Shown here piece after piece: positions 39,719 through 49,301 of a stretch of DNA of 64,000 bases (position 1 is its first letter; every line of letters starts with the position of its first letter). The stretch covers positions 744,001 to 808,000 of the forward strand of contig JALUTQ010000004.1 of assembly GCA_032718865.1 (NCBI GenBank), in the 5' to 3' direction. Position numbers and translations under genes: made by a program. A model generated the notes under the pieces. That model ran no database searches. It worked only from the letters and a program-made list of their open reading frames with translations, and was not told the DNA's origin. The DNA is from Tilletia caries (lineage: Eukaryota; Basidiomycota; Exobasidiomycetes; Tilletiales; Tilletiaceae).

Positions 39719-42700
39719 ATGGCGTCGACGGAGACACACACGCCCACGCAGCGTCAGCAAGCTGCTGGGTCTTCCAGCACGATTGCTGAGAAAGCTAAGG
39801 AGGTCGAGAGGTTGCAACAAGAGCAACGGGAGACTCCTTCTGATGAGGATCGAGAAGCAGAGACGATCCAAGCCCTTCAGACGCTTCAACGCGTGAAGGA
39901 AGAACAGCGTCGCAAGGACAAGGAGCGAAGGGAACGCCGGAAGAGCATTCATCAACTCGAACGCTCACTCGGCGTAGGCGACACGCATTCGGAGATATCC
40001 AGGTCGAACTCGGAGACTTCAGGCCACACCCACACGGCTGTCTCTTCCTCGTCGCATCAGAAGATCAAGGCCCTTGAGGAGGAGCTCAAGAAGGAACGGG
40101 CCATCAACGAGTCGTACAGACAAGCACGAAGTGGTCAAGCCTCTGACTCGACGCTTGTTCCTCAAGGTGAACGGCGACAGTCGACCTTCCCCACTCAAGA
40201 TGCTCGGGCAAGTTTTGGGGCACCAGCGGGCATGACTCCGGCTCAGCAATTTGCTTCACAAACACCCCTTGAATTCGGAGGATACGGTCGACAGTCGGGA
40301 TCGTTCGCTCCTCAGCAATCGGGTATTTCCTACCCCGTTCAGATACAACCATTCCAGTCAGCCTACTTCCCGCCACGACCACCAGGTCCTTATCCACCAA
40401 GACCATCAGGTCCAGCAGGTTGGCAGCCAACTCAATCTGCCTCTCAGCCAGTACAAGCAACGGCATCCTTGGGCCAACCTTATGGCCAGCTGTTGGCAAC
40501 GCTTCCTGCTCGGCAAGCTGCTCAGGAGCTGGAGGCACGAAGAACAGGAGGGGGAAACGGGAATGGAGATGGATCAGGAGATGGGAATGAAGGAAATGGC
40601 GATGAAGGAAACGGACACAGAGGAGGATCGGGTCCCCCTGGAGGTGGAGGCTCGGGACCACCTGGAGGAGGAGGTCCAGGACCCCCCGGAGGAGGAGGAC
40701 CATCCGGCGACAATCCAGAGTCCGACTTCCAAAAGCGGGACAAGGATACGAACTGGAGGACGCCTCGCTCTCAAGAGTTGGGTCACTTTGATCCAACGGA
40801 TCGACATGCTTTGGCGTTCTGGACAAGAGTTGAACACTTCCGTTCGGGAGGGCTCTACTCAGACGTCGCCATTCTAACGATCCTTCCAAGCTGCTTCGAG
40901 GGCAAGGCTCAGTCCTGGTGGGATTCGCTCACACCACACCCAAGCACTTGGGATGAGTGGCGTGATGTGTTTTTCCGACGGTGGACAAGACATCCCAGCA
41001 CCGTCACCCGTGAACTGGAACAGCGACGTTTCGTTCCGAGCCGCGAAGACTTGGATGCCTACATCACGGAGAAGTACTGGCTTCTTTGCGAGCAAGCTGT
41101 AGCTCGAATCATCACTCGTACTCATGTCTTCGGCACGATCCCACAGTTCTCTCTTGCTGAGGTGATTCGAGAGCGGACGGTTGGTGAACTCCTTCACCTC
41201 ATCCATGAGGGTTTGCCTGCTGTCTGGCAAGAACGAACGAGCGACATCCTCGAAACGTCACCGACATTCGAAGATTACACTCAACGAATGATCCGGAAGG
41301 AACCGCTTCTGAAGGCCTCTCTTGAGACCCAGTCGCGTACGCGAACCTACCCAGGATCCAAGGCTGAACGAGAATCTTCTCCGACGACGAGTCGTACACC
41401 TCGTCGACGCTCGACTAATTTGCCGAGACAGGTCGGAACCTCGAGCTCTTCTCCGGGAACGTCGCAGAGCACTCAACGTCTCCAGGGATTTCGACAATCC
41501 ACAGAAGCTGAACGAGATCAACGACGGGCGGATCGAGCAGCCGGAGCTTGTTTCCATTGTCACGAGAAGGGACACAATGCTGCCGACTGCCCGAAGTTTC
41601 CCGAGAAGGCCAGAATGACCAGACGAATTGAAGCGGAGTTGGTCACTCATCTGCCGACAATTGCTCAAGTCATGTTGGAGGAAGACTTTCATCAATATGC
41701 TGATGGACATGATTCGGACCAAGATGAGGAGGCCGGAACAGACGAGCAAGCAGACGAGGGACCAGAAGCTGATGAGGATCAATACGACGTCAGACAAGTT
41801 CGGATCCATTCGGTCAAGCTTGATTCGAAGAAGGTCTCGGGTCAACCGCAAGAAGGACCTGGACGACGACATGAGCAGGTCTCAGCTTTCAAGCTGCCTG
41901 TTTGGGTCAATCCTCGAACCAACGTTGACGCCCTTGCCCCGTACGAGCTACTGATCGACTCAGGCTCGGAGCTGAGTCTGATCTCAGCAAAGGCGGCCCA
42001 CAAGATTGTCCCGAATGCCATCTGGCATCCTGCTAGACCTATTGAGCCACGAGGATTCGACGACGGGGAACCGCAGCGAACCAGAGCTGTGCTGCAGATC
42101 CCTATCGTCTTCCAATGCTTTGAAGGTCTCCGCACGGAGATGTGCGAGTTTCACGTCGTAGAGCGCTGCTCCGATGGCTGGCTCCTTGGGGTCGACAACA
42201 TGCGGCAAGTCGGGCTTGTCTGCAATCCGGTGACCTGGTTGGCGGAATTTGTGAAGGGAGAGAAGCAGCAAGCACAGCTTCTATCTCCAATGGGCTTTGG
42301 TAAGAGAGACGTGACTGCTTTTGCTATCTCACAGACTGATAAAGAAGTCTTACATGATTTGCAGGAGGTTGATGACGATCAACCTGTTGTAGACCTCTCA
42401 GGTCTTTCACAATCAGATGCGACAGAAATTGCAGAACTCGAGATCGACTTGCCTAACGACGATGAGAAGATTACACTGGCTGTGTCGACGGCTCTGTCCG
42501 ATGAGCAGAAGGAACGACTGGCGAAGGTACTTCGGCAAGTAAACGTCTGGCCAACCAAAAGTAGGCCATTGGGCCTTCACAAGACCGCAACATCCGATGT
42601 CGAGCTGAAGCCGGAACATGAGGGTTGGACCCATGCAGAACCACCCCGTCGCGCCAATCCGGCTAAGAGAGAAGCTCTTGAGAAGATCCTCAAGGAACAT

Positions 42701-43711
42701 GAGGAATTAGGATTGTCGGAGCCAGGGAGAAGCCCTTATGCCTCGGGGATCGTTTTGGTTCCACAGCGTGACAAGATCAGGCTGTGTAACGACTATCGAC
42801 CGCTGAATGCTGTGACAAAGGACGACCGCTACTTCCTACCGACAACTGATGAAGTCCACGAACAAATCTCCCATGCTCACTTCCTTTCTATCGTCGACTG
42901 CAACGGAGGATACAATCAGTTCGGTTTGACAGATCGAGCTCGTCTCCTTCTGGCGTATTCGACTCATCAAGGTCTTCGACTTTGGAACAGAATGCCGTTC
43001 GGACCAAAGAACGCTGTCGCTTTCTTCCAAAGAGAGATGGATCAGATTCTGTCCAAGTATCGACTCAAATGCGCGATCGCTTACCTTGATAACATTTTGA
43101 TCTACTCTAGGACCTTCGAAGATCATCTACGAGATGTTGGAAATGTCCTTCAAGCCTTGGCCGATGCTGGTCTAACGATTGCTCCAAAGAAATGCTCCTT
43201 CGGTTTCACGTCGCTTCCCATCCTCGGTTATCGTGCAACGCTTCTTGGTACTATGGTCGACAAGGAAAAGGTGAAGCCGGTTCAACGTTTTCCGACGCCC
43301 TTGTCTGCGAAGGAAGCCTTACGATTTCAAGCAATGACGTCCTGGTATCGAATGTTCATCCCCGACTTTGCTCGAAAAGCTCGACCAATCAATGAGGCGA
43401 TTCACAAGACTCCATTCAGGTGGACGAAGGCTGCGAACGATGCTTTCGAAATCCTCAAGACTGCTCTAAGCTCCCCGCCTGTTCTCATGCGCCAGGATCG
43501 TTCGAAGCCGTTGATTCTCGATGTAGACGCCAGCTCGAAAGGGTTTGGAGCGGCTCTGATCCAGAAGGACCAAGACGGCAAGGAGCATCCGATTCTCTTC
43601 CTCTCCAGGCAGACGAAGAATGCCGAAGAACGTTATCCGGCCACGCACCTCGAACTCCAGGCGATCGCATGGGCAGGTGAAGAAGCTCGAGCATTACATC
43701 GACGGCGCTAA
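39719..43711 (+). CDS. retrotransposon Gag-protease-reverse transcriptase polyprotein
   Basis: The open frame gives 1,330 residues from the ATG at 39719. An N-terminal charged coiled-coil and a Gly/Pro-rich region lead to a retrotransposon gag fold (WWDSLTPHPSTWDEWRDVFF, about residues 365-460). Then come a CCHC knuckle CFHCHEKGHNAADC near 610 and an aspartic protease LLIDSGSELSLIS near 745. The reverse transcriptase spans about 995-1190 with RLCNDYRPLNAVTKDD, SIVDCNGGYNQF and MPFGPKNAVAFFQREMD. The catalytic box reads YLDN instead of YxDD at about 43082-43093. RNase H starts at LDVDASSKGFGAAL. The frame derails at 43676-43677, where one extra G shifts RNase H into the following ORF, so this ORF ends early at 43711. 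Confidence 0.93.
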   Translation: MASTETHTPTQRQQAAGSSSTIAEKAKEVERLQQEQRETPSDEDREAETIQALQTLQRVKEEQRRKDKERRERRKSIHQLERSLGVGDTHSEISRSNSETSGHTHTAVSSSSHQKIKALEEELKKERAINESYRQARSGQASDSTLVPQGERRQSTFPTQDARASFGAPAGMTPAQQFASQTPLEFGGYGRQSGSFAPQQSGISYPVQIQPFQSAYFPPRPPGPYPPRPSGPAGWQPTQSASQPVQATASLGQPYGQLLATLPARQAAQELEARRTGGGNGNGDGSGDGNEGNGDEGNGHRGGSGPPGGGGSGPPGGGGPGPPGGGGPSGDNPESDFQKRDKDTNWRTPRSQELGHFDPTDRHALAFWTRVEHFRSGGLYSDVAILTILPSCFEGKAQSWWDSLTPHPSTWDEWRDVFFRRWTRHPSTVTRELEQRRFVPSREDLDAYITEKYWLLCEQAVARIITRTHVFGTIPQFSLAEVIRERTVGELLHLIHEGLPAVWQERTSDILETSPTFEDYTQRMIRKEPLLKASLETQSRTRTYPGSKAERESSPTTSRTPRRRSTNLPRQVGTSSSSPGTSQSTQRLQGFRQSTEAERDQRRADRAAGACFHCHEKGHNAADCPKFPEKARMTRRIEAELVTHLPTIAQVMLEEDFHQYADGHDSDQDEEAGTDEQADEGPEADEDQYDVRQVRIHSVKLDSKKVSGQPQEGPGRRHEQVSAFKLPVWVNPRTNVDALAPYELLIDSGSELSLISAKAAHKIVPNAIWHPARPIEPRGFDDGEPQRTRAVLQIPIVFQCFEGLRTEMCEFHVVERCSDGWLLGVDNMRQVGLVCNPVTWLAEFVKGEKQQAQLLSPMGFGKRDVTAFAISQTDKEVLHDLQEVDDDQPVVDLSGLSQSDATEIAELEIDLPNDDEKITLAVSTALSDEQKERLAKVLRQVNVWPTKSRPLGLHKTATSDVELKPEHEGWTHAEPPRRANPAKREALEKILKEHEELGLSEPGRSPYASGIVLVPQRDKIRLCNDYRPLNAVTKDDRYFLPTTDEVHEQISHAHFLSIVDCNGGYNQFGLTDRARLLLAYSTHQGLRLWNRMPFGPKNAVAFFQREMDQILSKYRLKCAIAYLDNILIYSRTFEDHLRDVGNVLQALADAGLTIAPKKCSFGFTSLPILGYRATLLGTMVDKEKVKPVQRFPTPLSAKEALRFQAMTSWYRMFIPDFARKARPINEAIHKTPFRWTKAANDAFEILKTALSSPPVLMRQDRSKPLILDVDASSKGFGAALIQKDQDGKEHPILFLSRQTKNAEERYPATHLELQAIAWAGEEARALHRRR

Positions 43712-46256
43712 ACTCACCATACGAAGCGACCACAAGGCTCTTCTTTGGCTGTGGAATCTCAAATCAGCCGATATCACCCATCGACTTCAACGACTCACTC
43801 TCGAGCTTGCGCCGCTGAGAGAAAAGATCAAGGTTGAGTACAGAAAAGGAACGAGTAATCGCATAGCTGACGCTCTCTCCCGAGCACCGATTCAATCTCC
43901 TGACATCTCTCAAACCCAGACATACATCGAAATCACTCCACTCCAAGTCAAAGAACCAAACAAGCAGAATCCAACAAAAGCCTCTCCAACCCAATCGATT
44001 TCCGTACCAAAATACACAGACGAGAGCGCATTGGTGGCGTCGCTTTCGATCAAAAAGATACAAGAAGAAAAGAATGAAAAAGAAGATCCCATACTCCCTC
44101 CCTCAACATACTTTCAACACTCTACTCCCACTCCTACGCTTATGACCCAACAAATCGATCAAACTCCTCTCTCCAACGACAACAAATATCTCACATCAAC
44201 TTCGATCGAGTTCAGCCAGCAAGAACTACAAAGCTGGGCAGACGCATACGACAAAGATCCATCTTACAAACGAATCTGGCGACGATTACGCCTACGACAA
44301 CAAGCAAAAGAACGATACGCAAAAAGAAACGAGACAGGGGATGCATTGGTGCCGACATCCCCAGAAAAGAAACAAGACCAGAAGAACGACGAAAAAAAGA
44401 AACGAGAACGGGGTTCGAAGGTGAGATGGTTAGATGGGCGGACGGATGTGAGTGAGCAGGAGTCGAAGGACGGGAAGGGTGAGATCAGGGATGGAGTAGG
44501 AGTTGGACGAGGGACGGAGGAGATTGAGACAGAGGTTGAGGAGAAGAAGGGGGTACTGCGACGATCGGGAGAGAAGGAAGTGATCAGGGATGGAGTAGGA
44601 GTTGGACGAGAAGGTCGAGAAGGAGTGCTGCAACGAGAAGAAGGCGAGGAGATGGAGGATCAAACGGGGAAGGATAAGGGGTTGGAAGAGAAGAAGTTGG
44701 GATCGCCACAAGAAGACATGGGACGGAAGAGGAGTTCAAGAATTGCGCGGGCAGTCCAGACATCGGAGAACGAACGTCCCCATGCACGGTTCATCGTTCA
44801 TGACGGATTTCTCTTCGAACGATGTGGACCAAGTCTCGATCGCATCAAGCTTTGCGTCCCGGAAAACAAGGTCTCAACAATCATCCACGAGTTCCACAAC
44901 TCACCAAGAGCTGGACATCCCTCGTCCCGTCGGACCATCGACGCTCTCCAAGAGACCTTTGCCTTCCCCGACCTTGCCAAACGCGTGAACCAACACGTGA
45001 GGACCTGTTTCGAATGCCAAACGAACAAGTCGCGACATCACCACCCCTACGGACAACTTCAGCCGATTTTCAGTCCGGCGGAAGTGTTCCACACACTCGG
45101 AATTGACTTTGTCGTCAGCCTTGCTCCAAGTGCTGAGGGCCATGTCGATACCATTACTGTGATGTCCGACAAGTTCTCCAAGTTTGCTCTGTTCTGGCCA
45201 AGTAAAACGACCGATTCGGCAAAGCAAACGGCGGAACGTTTCCTCACACACGCATACCCATGGACGGGATTGCCCAGACGACTCATCAGTGATAGGGATC
45301 CGAAGTTCACCTCGGATTTCTGGCAGGAGCTAGTTCGAGCTTTGGACATTCAACATTCGATGTCTACGGCATATCATCCGCAAACAGATGGTCAAGTCGA
45401 GCGTTTGAACCAACAACTTGCTGCACTGTTGCGACATACAGTTGCGTTGGATCAACACGATTGGCCGAAGCATCTTCCCACAGCGATGATGGCCTACAAT
45501 CGAACCAAACACGAGTCAACAGGGCAAAGCCCATACGAGATCGTTTTTGGACGCCAGCCGCGGATCTTTCCTCTGAACCTCATCACTCAGAGATTCAGCG
45601 AGCCGGCCATTCAAGACCTTTCAGATCTCTTCGCCTTACATCAAGATGTCCAAACCCAGATCGATCATGCTCAACAACATCAGAAGACATCGTATGATCA
45701 AAGACATCAAGATTGGATACCGAAGGAAGGTGACTGGGTCCTTCTCAGCTCGGCTCATTACAGGGCACATCTCGATCCCACACAACGAGCCAAGGCAAAA
45801 CTCGGAGCCAAGTTCTTGGGCCCCTTTAAGGTCCTTCGAGAAGTGACGGTCGGTGCATACGAACTAGAGGTTCCCTCTTGGTTTCGAGCCCACAACATCA
45901 TCTCGATACAAGCTCTGGAACCTTTCCATGGAGATGCGGCCGCCGTCACTCCTCGCCCGATCTTAGGAACCACAGAAGAAGGAGCCCACAAGGAACGACG
46001 AGTTCAAGGCTATCTCGCTCGACGGCCTACTCGTTTCTTGGAAGGGCAACGCTTTGACTACTTGGTCAATTGGGCGGGAGACATTCGACCCACTTGGCAA
46101 AGTGATCAACGACTTCCAGGTCTACTCTGGGCTAGACGGGAGTTCGAGAAACAAATCAAGTCCCAGAAAAAGGTCAAACGTCTCTCTCCCACAGCGGAAC
46201 TCGTCCTCGAGTCAGCAAAGGACAGAGTCGAAGAACTACGATTGCTGGAGGACTAG
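43620..46256 (+). CDS. retrotransposon RNase H (rest)-integrase-chromodomain
   Basis: Homology resumes at about 43678 with KKLEHYIDGAKLTIRSDHKA, the remainder of RNase H. A long charged linker follows (about 44080-44750), containing an internal duplication of GGGATGGAGTAGGAGTTGGA at 44488 and 44587. The integrase has an HHCC zinc domain (H..H..C..C, ending RTCFECQTNK) and a DDE core: D in GIDFVVS, D in ISDRDPKFTSDFW, E in QVERLNQQL. After a GPF-type segment (LGPFKVLREV) comes a chromodomain-like module, VQGYLARR with FDYLVNWAGDIRPTWQ, which in chromoviruses steers integration to modified chromatin. The stop is 36 bp before the 3' LTR. No separate start is expected, since this is the downstream half of pol. 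Confidence 0.92.
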   Translation: MPKNVIRPRTSNSRRSHGQVKKLEHYIDGAKLTIRSDHKALLWLWNLKSADITHRLQRLTLELAPLREKIKVEYRKGTSNRIADALSRAPIQSPDISQTQTYIEITPLQVKEPNKQNPTKASPTQSISVPKYTDESALVASLSIKKIQEEKNEKEDPILPPSTYFQHSTPTPTLMTQQIDQTPLSNDNKYLTSTSIEFSQQELQSWADAYDKDPSYKRIWRRLRLRQQAKERYAKRNETGDALVPTSPEKKQDQKNDEKKKRERGSKVRWLDGRTDVSEQESKDGKGEIRDGVGVGRGTEEIETEVEEKKGVLRRSGEKEVIRDGVGVGREGREGVLQREEGEEMEDQTGKDKGLEEKKLGSPQEDMGRKRSSRIARAVQTSENERPHARFIVHDGFLFERCGPSLDRIKLCVPENKVSTIIHEFHNSPRAGHPSSRRTIDALQETFAFPDLAKRVNQHVRTCFECQTNKSRHHHPYGQLQPIFSPAEVFHTLGIDFVVSLAPSAEGHVDTITVMSDKFSKFALFWPSKTTDSAKQTAERFLTHAYPWTGLPRRLISDRDPKFTSDFWQELVRALDIQHSMSTAYHPQTDGQVERLNQQLAALLRHTVALDQHDWPKHLPTAMMAYNRTKHESTGQSPYEIVFGRQPRIFPLNLITQRFSEPAIQDLSDLFALHQDVQTQIDHAQQHQKTSYDQRHQDWIPKEGDWVLLSSAHYRAHLDPTQRAKAKLGAKFLGPFKVLREVTVGAYELEVPSWFRAHNIISIQALEPFHGDAAAVTPRPILGTTEEGAHKERRVQGYLARRPTRFLEGQRFDYLVNWAGDIRPTWQSDQRLPGLLWARREFEKQIKSQKKVKRLSPTAELVLESAKDRVEELRLLED

Positions 46257-46292
46257 GAGGCTCGAGGCGAGCCTGTCTTCTTGGGGGGCAGG

Positions 46293-46589
46293 TGTGACGG
46301 AGCGCGGCAGAGGAACGATAGGAGAGGGGACGAGGTAGCTGAAGGAGCAGGACTGGAGGAGTGAGGACGTGCGAGGGTCTAGAAGTGGCGATGAGGTTGC
46401 TTGTTAGGGGAGTTGGAGAGGCACAGGGAGAGTCAGGCGACTCTATGAGGATCGGGGCGAGGATCCAACGGAGCTGAGAGAAGGAAATCCTTGTACTCTA
46501 CCACCACTCCCTCAGAATTTACACACACACAAGTCTTGATTTCTCCTTTCACCTGTTCGATTTCTCCTGTCTTCACAGATTCGGTCACA
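46293..46589 (+). repeat. 3' LTR
   Basis: 297 bp, identical by eye to 39246-39542. It is preceded by the G-rich polypurine tract and followed by the target duplication. Confidence 0.97.
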
Positions 46590-46593
46590 ATTG

Positions 46594-47909
46594 TGATTTG
46601 ACCGCACTCATACTGATGTGAAGGAACGCTGTCTGATGTCCATTACGATTCGCATGCCTTTGTCATCTCACTCCTCAGTCCTCACTCAACTCTCGCATAC
46701 AGCATGCACACATTGACACATCCAGTCGGTACGGGCCCGTCTCTTTCCCGTGATTTGTGTTGCGCTGAGCCGCTGACCTTCCACTTGCGCGGCTGCTGCC
46801 CTACTCACTTTCTGAGCGCTCTTCTTTCCATTCGCTCTGAGATCTGAGACCAGAGCCCTGGCCCCTGAGGCCTGAGGCTTACGGCTTGAAGCTTGAGGTC
46901 TCCCGTCTCAGTTTTGCTTAGCAACGTTGCGGGTTCTACACTACATATCTGGCTCGGTCCCCGTTAGCGACGTTCGTCACTTCGTCTGGACTCTCGAGGC
47001 TCTGCTTCCATGCCCTCTAGCCCTCACATCTTCTTTGCTTTTTCACAGGCCCTTTCCTCGTGGAGACGTCGATACCGCCGAGCTCGTCAGCTGGACAGCT
47101 GCCATCAGGACTGAGGACTCATCATCCTCATGCCCATTGCCCGCTGTGCTGTCATTTTGCGTGCACTAAACGCCTTCCTTCTTGTTCTCATCATCCTGCT
47201 CCTTTCTTTTTTTGACTACATCTCAATCCCAAGTCCTGACTCCTCAGTATCAAATCGGTTTGTCTGCTTTTCCTTTACCCTGCAACCTCTCAACATGACG
47301 CGTCAGTCTGGTGGCACTCCGCGTTCGCACGATGCCAAACTTTCTTCCCTCTGCGCCTCTCCTTCCGTCCATGACAGTTCTTCTTCGAAGACTTTCCGTC
47401 CTCTGGAATCTGGCGCCCAATGGTGTCGCAAGGTCTCAACTTGAACGCTCCACTTCCAGCCTCTCGCCTTGTGTTTTGGTTCCCATCACTGCTCACTCAC
47501 CCTCTTTCACTGTCTCTGCATCGACGGTTTCACCTCTGTTGACTCTTTCTGTCCTTCTTTCTCAGACCCTCGCCCAGTCGCCCCTCTACTATACCCTCGT
47601 CCCACGCACGTCACACTTCGTTCTCAAAGCAGTGTTGCGAAACTCGGAAGGATACCGAGCACGTTAACGATTGATTGTCGGTTGCCTCAGGGCTGAGGAC
47701 AAAATGACAAATACACAGGCCAGGGTCTGAACACTGCTAACCTTTCTTCCCTCTGCGCTTCACTTTCTCTACTTGACAATCTTTCTCTTGCAGTCTGCAG
47801 AGCAGTGACAGATGATGGAAGACGGAAGTTCTTCATGGGGTTTCAAGGAAGCAAAACGAGAAATACAAAATCAGTCTCTCACACCTTCGAAAGAAGAGAG
47901 TACACTAAC
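46594..47909. other. intergenic, nothing recognised
   Basis: Sequence between the retrotransposon and the carrier pseudogene. Short pyrimidine-rich ORFs only; the missing C-terminal exon of the carrier was looked for and not found here. Confidence 0.45.
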
Positions 47910-49301
47910 CCGACCATGATGAGACGAGTTGAAAGACCGGTGAACAGACCGCGGACACCGGACTCTCCGGACATCTTGACGAGACGCAAGGCGACGGTAT
48001 CCCCGGGCAGGGCCTTCTGCTTGTTGATCTTCGACAGACTGTGGAGATCAACGCGGTCAGGAATCCAGCATGAAACAACTGGGGAAGAGAGAGAGACGCG
48101 TCGTGGGCAGCCATCGAGGTGGACTCACAGAGTGTCGGCGGGCTGCGAGATGGTAGTGGCGGCGGAACCGGCGATGAGACTGGAGCCGAGGTTGTACACG
48201 GTGGCCTCACCACCGGAGAGGTCGGCCGTCTTCTGTTGGTGAACTTGAGCGCGGTTTCCTGCGTGTAACGATTGTGGAAAAGGAGACGCGTGTCAGTTCA
48301 GCCCAGGCACCAGTAGGGATTCGGATCTCGGAATTGTAGAAAGAGAGCACGTACGAGGATGACCTCCAAGGTAGCGAACTGTAAAAGGGCGCAGACAGAG
48401 GGAGGGTCAAAAAACAAGCTCCCGACTGTGAACACAGGTGGGCCGCGCGTCCGCGCCTATTCCCGCCAAACTCACCTTGCCCATGTTGTAAAGAATCTGC
48501 TTGAACAGAATAGGACCAAAGCCAGCGTAGAAGCCACCGATCCCTTCCTCCTTGGCAATACGGGCGAAGCCGCCGAGGAGATCGTTTCGAAGGTGGGCTG
48601 GGAAACGAGACGGATGCGCGTAGCTTCCAGAGGGCAGAGAGCCTAGAGAAAGAGACAGAAAGAGAGACCGAAAAGCGACGCGTCGTGCCAACGATGAAGA
48701 GTCAGAGGACCGCACACAAAGGGGACGCAACGAGTGTGGAGGGGACTCACAATGTTGGCGAAGAACTCGCACATGGCGGAGGCAATCAGGTAGACAGGCG
48801 ACAGCCATGCGGTTCTCCTTTGCCTTCTTGTAGCCGACGTTGTCGACGATGGTCTTCTTCCAGAACTCGTAACCACCGAACTTGAGACCGCCCTGGACTC
48901 TGGAGGAAGTAACCTGGGATAAAATGAGCGCGCAGGATGTCCCAGATGGACAATGGTGTGTGTGTGTGTGTGTCAGTCGGTAAGTTTCTTGGGATAGAGT
49001 AGGCAGTAGCAGATGTACAACTGAGATGAGGACATAGTCAGTGGTCATGAGTTGTCAGTTGTCACCAAGTGACGAATGGCTGGAGACGGTAAAGCATCTT
49101 GTCCACGCACATCCCAGCAGTGCGAGTTGCGACGAGGACGAGAGGGGTCTGATAGAGAGAAAAGAAGAGTCAGAAGTGTGCAGGCGTGCGGGAAAGCCAT
49201 AGAGAGCAAAAATGAAAAAACCATCAGCTACTTCCGTGATTCATGATCACGCTAACCCTCACGACAGAGCAGCTGGGACCTCGATGTGTGGTGGACGCCA
49301 T
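47910..49301 (-). pseudogene. mitochondrial phosphate carrier (SLC25A3/Mir1-like), broken and truncated
   Basis: Blocks of the carrier occur in order on the minus strand: a degraded TPL.VV.TR remnant (TPLVLVATRT, about 49112-49149); GYFLQ and GGLKFGGYEFWKKTIVDNVG (about 48830-48912); YLIASAMCEFFANI; ALCPLEATRIRLVSQPTF; EEGIGGFYAGFGPILFKQI; SLIAGSAATTISQPADTL; and LSKINKQKALPG through GVRGLFTGLSTRLIMVG. Frames are broken by a 7-nt insertion at 48893-48904, another at 48793-48804, and a one-base loss after PTF. The first transmembrane pair and the final AGQF..YG.. segment are missing. Intact homologues import phosphate into the mitochondrial matrix with six helices in three repeats. Introns with good GT-AG signals remain, so the copy arose from genomic DNA and not by retroposition. 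A functional copy must lie elsewhere. Confidence 0.82.

Larger units (their letters stand above)
39242..46593 (+). mobile_element. complete Ty3/Gypsy chromovirus-type LTR retrotransposon
   Basis: A 7.3-kb element bounded by a 4-bp target duplication (ATTG at 39242-39245 and 46590-46593). The LTRs are 39246-39542 and 46293-46589. Order of domains is gag, protease, reverse transcriptase, RNase H, integrase, chromodomain, which is the Ty3/Gypsy order. A candidate primer-binding site begins TGG at 39545, two bases after the 5' LTR. The polypurine tract TTGGGGGGCAGG abuts the 3' LTR. Identical LTRs indicate a recent insertion. One frame break in RNase H separates the pol region into two ORFs, so this copy is probably non-autonomous. 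Confidence 0.95.

Noticed and set aside
46594..47909. Possible missing C-terminal exon of the phosphate carrier
   Set aside because: I looked for the AGQF..YG.. block on the minus strand and found nothing.
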